10,182 nucleotides of DNA from JANNFX01 sp040080075. Lineage in GTDB: Bacteria; Pseudomonadota; Alphaproteobacteria; Rhizobiales; Hyphomicrobiaceae. Both the position numbers and the translations under genes were made by a program. Below, one piece after another: positions 1 through 7,855 of the stretch. The stretch is taken from contig JBEBJD010000231.1 of NCBI GenBank assembly GCA_040080075.1, positions 1 through 10,182 on the forward strand, given 5' to 3'. The notes below the pieces were generated by a model. The model made no database searches. It saw only the letters and a list, made by a program, of their open reading frames with translations, and had not been told where the DNA came from. How positions within the stretch are numbered: the stretch's first letter is position 1; the number at the start of each line of letters is the position of its first letter.

Positions 1-72
1 ATTTGATTGAATGGGCTGAGAGGTATCCAGCACCTCCGGTTTGTACTGCGTCGAAGAGGAATGGACACCACC

Positions 73-1560
73 ATGAGCACGGCAACTAGCGAACTCTCGC
101 AATCCCAACCGGGCCTTGCATCTGCCGTTAAAGAAGCCGCACGGCCGGCAAAGCATTGGTCCCGCAGAGTGGCTTGCGACCTCGTGGCTCTCAGTGACGG
201 CATCGCTGTCTTCCTCGGCGCTGCTGTGCCCGCTGCCATTTATGGCAGCATCGGCGGTGTGGTTACAAACTGGGTCCTGCTCGCACAGACAAGCTTGGCC
301 GCTACACTCATCACACACCTTTGCCTGAGGTACTGGAACCAGTACGACACGAGCCGCATTCACGATCTTCCGGTCAATCCCGCTTATATGCTGTCGTCAT
401 TGTTTGTTGGACTCCTGGCGATGGCCGGACTTGGCCTTCCCCACGCGCTTCAAGACGGGCATGTCTGGATTTGGCTTATGACCTGGATCTCGGCAAGCTT
501 CACGTTCCTCGTGATCGCCCGGGGACTAGCTCAAGCAATTTTGAAGAAGGTCACTGCCACGGGCCGCTTCGACCAACGCGTTGCCGTGTTTGGCGCCGGC
601 CCCATTGCGCGCCGCGTGCATGATCATTTGGTATCCCCAGGACTGGGTATCCATTTTGCCGGAGTTTTTGATGATCGCGCTGGCGAAGACCGTATCGACC
701 CCGAAGGCCTGATCGTGGCTGGTAAGCTCAACGAACTCATCGCAGCCGCCCGCAACGACGAAATCGACCGCATCATTATCGCTTTGCCCCAGTCAGCTGG
801 TGAACGAATTGCCATGATTGCCCGCAAGCTAGAGCATCTTCCCGTCAGCCTCCACATCGTTACGCACATTGCTTCGGACTTGATGGATGCACAGCCTCAA
901 CACCTTGTCTCGAGTCTGGGGTCTGTGGGTCTTCTGGATGTCAAATCCAAGCCGATGTCGGGCTGGTCGCCCGTTGTGAAACGGGTTGAAGACAAGGTAT
1001 TGGGCACGCTCCTGCTGCTCGCAACCGCACCGTTGTTCCCTATCATAGCATTGGCGATCAAGGCTGAAACCCACGGCCCCGTCTTCTTCCGGCAGAGACG
1101 CCGCGGTCTAAACCAGCGCGAATTTAACGTCATAAAGTTCCGCACCATGCACGTGCAAGAGCAAGAGCAGGGAGACCATGTGCAACAAGCGATGCCCGGC
1201 GATGCCCGCGTGACGCGCGTTGGCAGCGTGTTGCGCCGCTTGAGCCTCGACGAACTGCCCCAACTCGTCAATGTCTTGAAGGGTGACATGTCGCTCGCGG
1301 GTCCACGCCCGCATGCCCTCGTCCATGACGACAAATTCAGCGAAGAGCTGGAATCATATGCCAATCGCCAGCAGGTCAAGCCCGGCATGACAGGCCTCGC
1401 TCAGGTCCGTGGCTTTCGCGGCGAAACGTCAAGCCCCGAAGCACTGAAGGCGCGCGTCGATGCCGACATTGAATACATCAAGACGTGGTCGCTTGGCCTC
1501 GATATCTCGATCCTGGCTAGAACAGTGGCCGCGGTACTGACTGGAAAGAACGCCCACTAA
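73..1560 (+). CDS. Polyprenyl-phosphate sugar-1-phosphate transferase (WcaJ/ExoY-type initiating enzyme of polysaccharide synthesis)
   Basis: This enzyme would transfer a hexose-1-phosphate from a nucleotide sugar to undecaprenyl phosphate at the inner membrane, the first step of repeat-unit assembly. With the ATG at 73 it is 495 residues, usual for the long family form. Residues about 31-155 hold four hydrophobic segments. A Rossmann-like CoA-binding domain follows, with the glycine motif VFGAGP near 172-177. The C-terminal bacterial sugar transferase domain (about 303-495) begins with a membrane-embedded helix. It carries KFRTM (355-359), DELPQ (393-397, the catalytic Asp-Glu pair of this superfamily), GPRP (410-413) and KPGMTG (436-441). 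The start is uncertain: an AGAGGA motif at 55-60 touches the ATG at 61 and lies 12 bases before the ATG at 73. The frame stays open back to a TTG at 7, just after a stop at 4-6. The function is clear from the motifs; the sugar (glucose, galactose or other) is not. Confidence 0.93.
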   Translation: MSTATSELSQSQPGLASAVKEAARPAKHWSRRVACDLVALSDGIAVFLGAAVPAAIYGSIGGVVTNWVLLAQTSLAATLITHLCLRYWNQYDTSRIHDLPVNPAYMLSSLFVGLLAMAGLGLPHALQDGHVWIWLMTWISASFTFLVIARGLAQAILKKVTATGRFDQRVAVFGAGPIARRVHDHLVSPGLGIHFAGVFDDRAGEDRIDPEGLIVAGKLNELIAAARNDEIDRIIIALPQSAGERIAMIARKLEHLPVSLHIVTHIASDLMDAQPQHLVSSLGSVGLLDVKSKPMSGWSPVVKRVEDKVLGTLLLLATAPLFPIIALAIKAETHGPVFFRQRRRGLNQREFNVIKFRTMHVQEQEQGDHVQQAMPGDARVTRVGSVLRRLSLDELPQLVNVLKGDMSLAGPRPHALVHDDKFSEELESYANRQQVKPGMTGLAQVRGFRGETSSPEALKARVDADIEYIKTWSLGLDISILARTVAAVLTGKNAH

Positions 1561-1575
1561 GACCGTCTGCTGTGA

Positions 1576-1601
1576 GGCGCCTAGGGAAAGCCTTAGGCGC
1601 C
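1576..1601 (+). terminator. Strong hairpin between the initiating transferase and polymerase genes; possible attenuator or terminator
   Basis: GGCGCCTAGGG (1576-1586) pairs with CCTTAGGCGCC (1591-1601) around the four-base loop AAAG. This gives an 11-bp stem with one G-U pair and no bulge. It lies 15 bases after the stop codon of the upstream gene and 25 bases before the downstream start. There is no run of T after it, so it is not a canonical intrinsic terminator. A partial terminator, RNA-processing site or 3'-end stabiliser that lowers polymerase expression would fit. The structure is seen in the sequence; the role is inferred. Confidence 0.4.
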
Positions 1602-1626
1602 AGCTGGCCAGATGAAGGCGAATGAT

Positions 1627-2961
1627 ATGAAGGCCGCTCCGCTGCCAGTTCTTATGTTGATCGTCAGCTTCGTGTGTCCCACGGAGCTGTCGGTCTTCAT
1701 TTGGGATCTACGGCTGCCGCCTCACCGCTTGGCCCTCCTCGTCCTGGTGCCACTCGCCCTCTACCGTCTCGTCACGCGGCCAGACATCCGGTTCCGCGTC
1801 TTTGACGGGCTGTTTGTAGCATTCGGGCTATGGACGGCATGGGTCTATGGCCAGCACGCCGAAAACAGTGGTTACGTTTACGGTGGCTCAGTCGCGCTCG
1901 AAAGCCTCGGCGGCTACCTCGTGGCCCGTGCCTGGGTCCGAGATCAACAAACCCTACTCGCCACTCTTCGCGCCATGATGGCGGCAATCGTCTTTGTTGC
2001 GCTTGTGGCGCTGCCAGAGACGCTTCTTGGGCAGATTTTTACGCACGACTTTCTCTACTATGTGACGGGCTACAGACATCCCACCGGCCTTGAAATCCGC
2101 GCATCGTTTTTAACCCGCGCCTATGGCACGTTCGATCATCCCATTCACCTTGGCACGTTCTGCGCGGCGCTATTCGCTCTGTTCTGGATTGCCGAACGCA
2201 AGACTATGAAGCGCACCCAGCGCGCCGCGTTTCTGGGTGGCGCCACATTGCTCGGGCTGTCCTCGGCCCCGTTGTTATGCATCGCCTTGCAGACCGCCAT
2301 GCTCGCCTGGGAACGGTTCACCCGTGGGCTAGCGCAGCGTACCCCTCTCACCTTGGCCGCCATCGCCGGTCTCTACCTGGGAGCTTCACTGGTCTTAAAC
2401 CGCTCGCCCATCTACTTGATCGCAACCGGCATGACTTTCGATTCCTGGACCGGCTTTTACCGCCTGCAAATCTGGGAACATGGTCTTAACAACGTGTGGG
2501 CCAATCCATGGATTGGCATTGGACTTGCCGAATGGGACCGGCCCAAGTGGATGGTGTCATCTACCGTCGACACATTTTGGCTGGTCACGGCGATGCGCGG
2601 CGGCATCCCTGGTTTTCTGATCCTGGTTTTTGCGATAGGATTCCTGGCTCGCGCTGCCGTTGTGCGGGGCATCGAGAACCCGGATCGCGACGTCAGGCGG
2701 CTGGCGACTGGCTGGATGATGTCACTGATCGCGCTGTGCTTGATCGCCTGCACGGTTCATTACTGGAACGCGCTCAATGCGTTTTTCTTCTTTTTCCTAG
2801 GGCTTGGCGGCTGCTTCGCCGATCCCAAAAAGAAACGATTCAACGCCACAGTTGCTCAGCGCCAGCAGGCCTCAATGCCGCCGCCCCACCTATCCATCAG
2901 CGATGGCGCCATCGGCCCCTACGCAGGCGGTGCAGCAAGTTATGGCCTTCTGACTACTTAA
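1627..2961 (+). CDS. O-antigen polymerase/ligase-like integral membrane protein (Wzy/WaaL superfamily)
   Basis: A protein of 444 residues dominated by hydrophobic helices, consistent with 10-12 membrane segments. In this locus it is the best candidate to polymerise lipid-linked repeat units on the periplasmic side. Typical Wzy_C-like signatures are GTFDHPIHLGTF (near 167-178), then a periplasmic-loop pattern: an Arg-containing segment before an IWEHGL stretch (near 282-287), NPWIGIGL (near 293-300), and a later RGGIPG turn (near 324-329). The last hydrophobic segment, with five consecutive Phe, ends near 395. About 48 hydrophilic residues follow, starting with a KKKR patch, probably cytoplasmic. 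The ATG at 1627 is preferred because GAAGGCG (1614-1620) sits six bases upstream; the ATG at 1612 has no good ribosome site. A ligase role cannot be excluded, since the two families share the fold and weak motifs. Confidence 0.85.
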   Translation: MKAAPLPVLMLIVSFVCPTELSVFIWDLRLPPHRLALLVLVPLALYRLVTRPDIRFRVFDGLFVAFGLWTAWVYGQHAENSGYVYGGSVALESLGGYLVARAWVRDQQTLLATLRAMMAAIVFVALVALPETLLGQIFTHDFLYYVTGYRHPTGLEIRASFLTRAYGTFDHPIHLGTFCAALFALFWIAERKTMKRTQRAAFLGGATLLGLSSAPLLCIALQTAMLAWERFTRGLAQRTPLTLAAIAGLYLGASLVLNRSPIYLIATGMTFDSWTGFYRLQIWEHGLNNVWANPWIGIGLAEWDRPKWMVSSTVDTFWLVTAMRGGIPGFLILVFAIGFLARAAVVRGIENPDRDVRRLATGWMMSLIALCLIACTVHYWNALNAFFFFFLGLGGCFADPKKKRFNATVAQRQQASMPPPHLSISDGAIGPYAGGAASYGLLTT

Positions 2962-3019
2962 CCCTGGGGCCATTCAAACCAGCTTACTTTCATAATTGCC
3001 TGGCGACGGAGCAATGACG

Positions 3020-4240
3020 TCAGGCTGCCCTGCGCGCGCGAGCGCTCCACAGACCACCATTTGAAACCTGAAACTGAAGCCCCAGTTCAAGAATGGAGTT
3101 TGCCACAAGATCCGTTTTTGCGTCCCAGCTCTCTGGCGCGACACGCTGGCGGCCAGCTTGTATATCGTAGGGCTCATCCAGTGAGCTTTGAATCTGGCGC
3201 GCAAACTCCTCTGGCCCGTGTGCCGTGCGCACCAGATCACGATAGCCGTCCAATGCCGCGAAGTCTGTGGTCACGACAGGACGCCCGACGGCCAGATATT
3301 CTTTGAGCTTAATCGGATTGCAGGCCTTGATCCAATCGCTTGAATTCCAAGGCATGATCAGAACATCCATGGCCGCCATGTAGTGGGCAATCTCATCATA
3401 GGGCTTGCGGCCCAGGAAGCGCACGTTGGGCAGCGTGCACCAGCCGTCCGGTAACGAACTGCCGCCGATCATCACAAACTCAACACCAGGTAAGCGACTT
3501 GCCGTATCGAGGAAGAGTTGCGGATCAAAGGTATGTGCGTCGATACCGCCGACAAATCCCGCGCGTGGACGGCGCACACCTTTGAGGCCGTCCACGTCAT
3601 TGCCGCCAGCCTGACCAGCTCGCGCAAAAACATCGAAGTCGACGCCATGTGTGACGATCAACTGGCGCTTGACTTGTTCGCGCTCTTCATCAGCCAGATG
3701 AGGGGCGGAGTAGATTGTCAAATCTGCTTTGGCTTTCATCGCCTCAATTTGGCGGCCCAGAAGCACCGGATCGCCCTCGGGAAACGCCTCGAAGCGATCG
3801 GTGCGCTGCAAGACGATTGCTGCCGGATTCATTTCACTCATCATGGCAGCTCCCGCGGGACAGTGCAGCCACAGCACAGGGTTGCGAATTCCAGCCCGGG
3901 CCGCTGCAGCCCGAATCTGCGGATTCAGCGCCCAGTTGGTCAGCCGTGCCCCAGTTTCACCCGGCAGCACGACGGGCGAAAACACCCAGAACTTGTTCTC
4001 AACGTTGACCGCACCGCGGGACAGGCTTTTCAGCTTCCGGCCCATGCGCTGAGCGAAGACTTTCTTGTCAGCCAGATCCGGCATGCGCACGCCGATCGAA
4101 TTGACGAACAGTACGGGCCATTTGCGCGCCAGGCGTCGCATGATTTGGAAATCGAAGTGCCCGCGATTGTGATACCACCAGTCTTCGCCGCCCAAGCAGA
4201 TAATGCCGTCAAACGTCTTCGTATCGCCGTTGGTGCGCAT
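3020..4240 (-). CDS. GT-B glycosyltransferase (GT4-like, family 1 type), cytoplasmic
   Basis: A protein of 406 residues with no signal peptide or membrane segment, expected to add a sugar to the lipid-linked repeat unit at the cytoplasmic face. The N-terminal domain opens with GGEDWWYHNRGHFD (about 17-30), an aromatic-rich loop seen in a subgroup of polysaccharide glycosyltransferases. The C-terminal domain starts near RAGFVGGIDAHTFD (about 226-239). It contains the nucleotide-sugar-binding signature CNPIKLKEYLAVGRPVV (about 307-323). The canonical first Glu of the E-x7-E motif is not obvious. The ATG at 4240 is the first ATG in frame. A TTG at 4306 would add 22 residues; its GGAGGG motif lies about 16 bases away, too far to be convincing. 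The gene runs opposite to the rest of the locus, converging on the polymerase gene with 58 bp between stops. The sugar specificity is unknown. Confidence 0.88.
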   Translation of the reverse strand: MRTNGDTKTFDGIICLGGEDWWYHNRGHFDFQIMRRLARKWPVLFVNSIGVRMPDLADKKVFAQRMGRKLKSLSRGAVNVENKFWVFSPVVLPGETGARLTNWALNPQIRAAAARAGIRNPVLWLHCPAGAAMMSEMNPAAIVLQRTDRFEAFPEGDPVLLGRQIEAMKAKADLTIYSAPHLADEEREQVKRQLIVTHGVDFDVFARAGQAGGNDVDGLKGVRRPRAGFVGGIDAHTFDPQLFLDTASRLPGVEFVMIGGSSLPDGWCTLPNVRFLGRKPYDEIAHYMAAMDVLIMPWNSSDWIKACNPIKLKEYLAVGRPVVTTDFAALDGYRDLVRTAHGPEEFARQIQSSLDEPYDIQAGRQRVAPESWDAKTDLVANSILELGLQFQVSNGGLWSARARRAA

Positions 4241-4496
4241 GTGTGGTGCCCAGTTCTCTTGAACGGCGGCAGTATCGGTGAGCTGCGTTAATCTTTTGCT
4301 TATCAAGTCGGCTCTTGTTTCACCCTCCAGGCTTAACGCCAGGTTAGCCGGACCGCGTTAGGATGGCGGTTCAATTGCTCCCTCTCGTTTGCAGCAGACG
4401 CTAAAGGGAACTTCTGATCCAAGGCGGCACTGGAGCACCGGTGTTTCTAGAGCCGCACAGGCATGCTAATTCGTAACTTTAATTCAGGCTCCTGGT
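4241..4496. promoter_or_regulatory. Divergent intergenic region between two glycosyltransferase genes
   Basis: These 256 bases lie between the starts of oppositely oriented genes, so promoters for both directions should be here. I could not assign a confident -35/-10 pair on either strand. The plus-strand gene at 4497 has no clear Shine-Dalgarno sequence. Its leader is AT-rich, with TAATTC at 4467-4472 and again at 4480-4485, which could be part of a promoter or a weakly structured ribosome landing site. The segment 4330-4360 holds nested inverted repeats and is listed separately. Confidence 0.55.
4330..4360. repeat. Nested inverted repeats in the divergent promoter region; candidate operator
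   Basis: TAACGC (4334-4339) is repeated inverted as GCGTTA (4355-4360). Inside it, GGCTTAAC (4330-4337) faces GTTAGCC (4343-4349), differing by one extra T. The overlapping arms share TAAC/GTTA half-sites with spacings that could hold a dimeric regulator, or could form alternative RNA hairpins in the leader of the minus-strand gene. The repeats are visible; any regulatory role is inferred from position. Confidence 0.35.
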
Positions 4497-5513
4497 ATGA
4501 CCTCACCCTCCGAGATCGACGTCTCGATCCTGATCGTCAGTTACAATACCCGTGCACTCACCCTTGAAGCTATATCTTCGGCTGCTCGCGAGACTGTGCG
4601 CTCAACTTTTGAGTTCATTGCTGTCGACAACGCCTCACATGATGGATCGGCCCAGGCGCTTGCCCAGCACCCCGTTAAACCGCAGCTCATTGCCCTCAAA
4701 GCCAACATCGGCTTTGCCCGCGCCAACAATCTGGCGGCCCGGCACGCCCGCGGCCGCTACATCCTGCTGCTCAACCCCGATACGGCCGTACTCAACGGCG
4801 CCATTGATGCGCTCGTCGAATTCGCCGATGCCAATCCCGATGCCCAGATCTGGGGCGGGCGCACGGTGTTTGCCGACGGTAGCCTCAACCCGGCCTCGTG
4901 CTGGGGCCGCATGACCTTATGGAACCAGATTTGCCGGGCGATCGGCCTGACGGGTCTCTTGCATCGATACGAGTTTTTCAACGGTGAGACGTTCGGCAGT
5001 TGGCAGCGCGACAGTGTGCGCCAAGTCGATATCGTCTCGGGTTGCTTCTTTCTGATCCGCCGCAGCGTTTGGGAAGAGCATAGCGGCTTTGACCCGCACT
5101 TTTTCATGTATGGCGAGGAAGCTGATCTTTGCCTCAGAGCCGCAAGATCCGGCGCTAAGCCGATGATCACGCCTGCCGCAACGATTATTCACCTGGGCGG
5201 AGCTTCGGAAACCGCGCGAACCGCCAAGATGACCAAATTGTTGAGCGCCAAAGCGAGCCTTATAGCACGCCATTGGCACCCACTGTCCGCGCCCATTGGA
5301 CAGGCCCTTCTCGCCTTCTGGCCGTTGTCGCGCGCTATTGCGCTGCATGCAGTGAGCACGCTGACACGATCCAAGGCCCGGCGCCAGACGGCGCGCACCT
5401 GGTATGAGATCTGGACTCTGCGTAAGAGCTGGATGCACGGCTATCCAGAGTACGACGCAAATGGAGACGGCACGCTGACGCCGTGTCCAGCAACTCTCAA
5501 CCCGGCGGCCTGA
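4497..5513 (+). CDS. Family 2 glycosyltransferase (rhamnosyltransferase-like, WbbL type)
   Basis: A protein of 338 residues with a GT-A fold, expected to add one sugar to the growing lipid-linked oligosaccharide in the cytoplasm. The N-terminus shows ILIVSYNT (11-18) and VDNAS (43-47). GFARANN (72-78) and LLNPDT (91-96) follow; the latter holds the metal/nucleotide-binding position usually written DxD. The acceptor-side signatures are FMYGEEADLCLRA (203-215), with the likely catalytic acidic cluster, and IHLGGAS (231-237). These features resemble rhamnosyltransferase-like GT2 enzymes, but substrate cannot be read from sequence. Residues 265-289 are moderately hydrophobic and may lie on the membrane. 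The tail carries DANGDG (320-325), which resembles a calcium-loop start. The ATG at 4497 is the first start after an in-frame stop. It is the first gene of a compact three-gene plus-strand group. Confidence 0.9.
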   Translation: MTSPSEIDVSILIVSYNTRALTLEAISSAARETVRSTFEFIAVDNASHDGSAQALAQHPVKPQLIALKANIGFARANNLAARHARGRYILLLNPDTAVLNGAIDALVEFADANPDAQIWGGRTVFADGSLNPASCWGRMTLWNQICRAIGLTGLLHRYEFFNGETFGSWQRDSVRQVDIVSGCFFLIRRSVWEEHSGFDPHFFMYGEEADLCLRAARSGAKPMITPAATIIHLGGASETARTAKMTKLLSAKASLIARHWHPLSAPIGQALLAFWPLSRAIALHAVSTLTRSKARRQTARTWYEIWTLRKSWMHGYPEYDANGDGTLTPCPATLNPAA

Positions 5514-5525
5514 GGCAAGAGATCC

Positions 5526-6374
5526 ATGGCCCACAGCTCAGTAATCCAATCCTGTGTCAGCGCCTTAATTGAACGCCCCGATGGCGGCGAGCCGGCACCT
5601 GGCGCGCCTGTGCGCTACACAATTGCCAGCCTGATCAACGATGCCGCCCAATATGCGCAAATGCGCGCCTCGTTTAGGGCTGGCGGCTTCACACCTGACG
5701 ATTGCGAATTTCTTTTCATTGACAACAGTCATCAGAACCGTGCCTGCGCCTATCGTGGTTTGGACGCCATGCTTTCAGTTGCGCGTGGTGAAATCGTAAT
5801 CCTATGCCATCAGGACGTGCGCCTGTTGAGCGATGACCGCGAGACGCTGGACGCCAGACTTGCCGGCCTCACCTCCACCGATCCAGACTGGGCCTTAGCA
5901 GGCAATGCCGGCGGCGTGAGCCCTGGTCACTTGGCCCTGCGCATTACTGACCCGCATGGTGCTGGACAAAATAGGGGTTCCCTGCCCGCGCGTGTCATAA
6001 GCCTGGACGAGAATTTCATCGCCGTGCGGCGCATGGCGCGCATCGGATTTTCCCGTGATTTGTCAGGCTTTCATTTTTATGGTGCCGACATCTGCCTCAA
6101 TGCCGCTATGGCCGGCTATCGCGCCTACGTTATAGATTTCCATCTCGCCCATCTGTCGGCTGGCAATAAAAATGCCTCGTTCGACCAAGCACGGGAGGCC
6201 TTCGCTAAAAAGTGGAGTTCAGCGCTAGCGCCGCGCTGGATGCAGACAACTTGCGCACTTGTGCGTTTATCGGGCGGTAAGCTTGGGCGAATGGCCGGCC
6301 ACTTTGCAGCTCGGCCGCTGGCGTCGATCCAGCGCCGCCGTGTGATGACTGCCGGAGGCGGCCGTGGCGCATAG
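5526..6374 (+). CDS. StrF-like family 2 glycosyltransferase (Glyco_tranf_2_5 type)
   Basis: A protein of 282 residues. The order of motifs matches the GT-A-fold group named after the streptomycin-cluster protein StrF: FLFIDNS (62-68), ACAYRGLDAML (73-83), then ARGEIVILCHQDVRL (86-100). HQDV stands where other family 2 enzymes have the DxD metal site. SLDENFIAVRR (159-169) and HFYGADICLNAAMAGY (183-198) form the second half, and a His-rich HLAHLS lies at 206-211. The likely job is another cytoplasmic sugar addition to the repeat unit; the substrate is unknown, and an actual StrF-like reaction should not be assumed. It starts 12 bases after the previous stop and overlaps the flippase gene by 11 bases, so translational coupling is likely. 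The last 40 residues are basic and may be an unstructured or membrane-surface tail. Confidence 0.8.
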   Translation: MAHSSVIQSCVSALIERPDGGEPAPGAPVRYTIASLINDAAQYAQMRASFRAGGFTPDDCEFLFIDNSHQNRACAYRGLDAMLSVARGEIVILCHQDVRLLSDDRETLDARLAGLTSTDPDWALAGNAGGVSPGHLALRITDPHGAGQNRGSLPARVISLDENFIAVRRMARIGFSRDLSGFHFYGADICLNAAMAGYRAYVIDFHLAHLSAGNKNASFDQAREAFAKKWSSALAPRWMQTTCALVRLSGGKLGRMAGHFAARPLASIQRRRVMTAGGGRGA

Positions 6375-7836
6375 TCAAGCGTCCTCCCCCGAAGAGCACG
6401 GTGCCTTTACCCGGCGAGTTGCCTCGCAAGGCGCACTCCTGTTTTCCGGTTTCGCCGCCGCGCAGATCTGTTCGTTTCTTCGTAATGCCATTCTCGGTCA
6501 TTGCTTGGCCAAGGGCGACTTCGGCATTGCCGCCACCTTGACCATGGTCTTGCAGCTTGTCGAGAGCCTGACTGACACCGGCGCTGACCGCCTTGTCGTG
6601 CAAGCGCCGGGCGGCGATTCCCCGCGCTTTGTTGCAACTGCTCATTCGGTGCTCATCGGGCGCGGAATGCTGACGGCTATCGCGCTTTATCTTGCAAGTG
6701 GTCCTTTCTGCAGTTTTCTTGATATTACTGAAGCGCAGCAGGCTTTCGAACTCGTCGCACTTGTGCCGCTGATCAAAGCGTTCTGTCACCTCGACACGCG
6801 CCGGGCCCAGCGCGGACTCGATAACCGCCCGCAAATGCTCATTGAAGTCGTGCCCCAGTTGATTGTTCTGGCGCTCACGGTTCCCGTGCTCGGCTTCATC
6901 CCAAATTATGCCGCTGTCGCCGCATTATCACTCGCATACGCCGGCACAACGCTGCTCGGGTCGCACGCCGTTGCACATAGGCCATACGCCATGGCGGCAG
7001 ATGGGCCAGTATTGAGACAGCTCATCGCTTTTGGCTGGCCGATTTGGCTCAGCGCGTTTCCCCTATGTGCCGTTTATCAAGGCGACCGCATAATCATCGG
7101 CAAACTCTACGGCATGGAAGTGCTGGCGGGATATTCAGTTGCCTTCATGATAACCATGGTTCCAGGGTTGATCGCCGCCAAGGTGGGCCAGGCTCTTATT
7201 TTACCTGTTCTGACCTCGCAGCGCGACAACCCGCGCACCTTTGCCAATCGTTATACCAGCCTCAGCACTGTTACCGCTCTTGCCGCTGCGCTCTATTTCG
7301 TTGTGTTCGGGGTCGCGGGCGAATGCATCGTGCCGCTCGCATTTGGCCCCAACTATACGGGCCTGGGCCCTCTGACGGCATGGCTGGCACTTATGTGGAT
7401 GGTGCGGATGGTGCAGGTGGTTCCGGGCATGGCCGTCATGGCTCATGGAGAAACCCAGCCATTTCTCATTGCCGGGCTCATTCGCGCCGCCAGCCTGCCA
7501 GCCGGTCTAGTCCTGGCCCTGCAGGGCTTCGATATCGTATCACTCGCAGCTGCGGGCACCGCGGGTGAACTCGCGTCATTCGCCTACATTGTCTGGCGGG
7601 CCGGCAAGTGCAATGCGCTGCTGCCTGCAGCAAGCCTGAACTCGACACTTTGGCTAGGTGGCGTTGCAGCCGTTACTGCGATGACAGCTGGAGGCATTGC
7701 GACTGGCAATTTCGCCGATCGCATCACCTGTACTCTGCTGTTGGCCGCCTGCGTAACTGGTTATGCCGTGGCCTCGCAACCAACGTTGCGAGACGGCATT
7801 GCGGCGATAATGCCGCCGCGCCGCTTCCCAGCCTGA
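6364..7836 (+). CDS. Wzx-type lipid-linked oligosaccharide flippase (MOP/MATE superfamily)
   Basis: An integral membrane protein of 490 residues with a pattern of about 12-14 hydrophobic segments. It would flip undecaprenyl-pyrophosphate-linked repeat units to the periplasm for the polymerase. The first 80 residues are typical: a helix containing SGFAAAQICSFLRN (28-41), then GDFGIAA (51-57) and TDTGADRLVVQ (70-80). The second half of the fold repeats the pattern with YQGDRIIIGKLYG (238-250) and LAGYSVAF (254-261), as in polysaccharide biosynthesis proteins of the MOP superfamily. The GTG at 6364 is supported by GGAGG at 6354-6358, five bases upstream, and by the 11-base overlap with the preceding gene. 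It ends the plus-strand group; only 19 bases separate its stop from the stop of the convergent next gene. Family membership is firm; the exact oligosaccharide substrate is not known. Confidence 0.9.
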   Translation: MAHSQASSPEEHGAFTRRVASQGALLFSGFAAAQICSFLRNAILGHCLAKGDFGIAATLTMVLQLVESLTDTGADRLVVQAPGGDSPRFVATAHSVLIGRGMLTAIALYLASGPFCSFLDITEAQQAFELVALVPLIKAFCHLDTRRAQRGLDNRPQMLIEVVPQLIVLALTVPVLGFIPNYAAVAALSLAYAGTTLLGSHAVAHRPYAMAADGPVLRQLIAFGWPIWLSAFPLCAVYQGDRIIIGKLYGMEVLAGYSVAFMITMVPGLIAAKVGQALILPVLTSQRDNPRTFANRYTSLSTVTALAAALYFVVFGVAGECIVPLAFGPNYTGLGPLTAWLALMWMVRMVQVVPGMAVMAHGETQPFLIAGLIRAASLPAGLVLALQGFDIVSLAAAGTAGELASFAYIVWRAGKCNALLPAASLNSTLWLGGVAAVTAMTAGGIATGNFADRITCTLLLAACVTGYAVASQPTLRDGIAAIMPPRRFPA

Positions 7837-7855
7837 ATCACCGGTCTGATCTATC

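Noticed and set aside
20..36. GAGGT/ACCTC small hairpin in the leader of the first gene
   Set aside because: A five-base stem is too short to call; it is close to the window edge, so the true leader cannot be judged.
2962..3019. Possible bidirectional terminator between the convergent polymerase and GT-B genes (ATTGC...GCAAT)
   Set aside because: The stem is only five base pairs with an eleven-base loop and no T-run on either strand.
3518..4291. A 257-codon plus-strand open frame opposite the GT-B glycosyltransferase
   Set aside because: The minus strand encodes a protein with clear glycosyltransferase motifs over the same stretch; the plus frame shows none.
7794..7815. CGGCATT/AATGCCG hairpin (7-bp stem, 8-base loop) near the end of the flippase gene
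   Set aside because: It lies inside coding sequence, lacks a following T-run, and is short enough to be chance; a weak terminator role is possible but unsupported.
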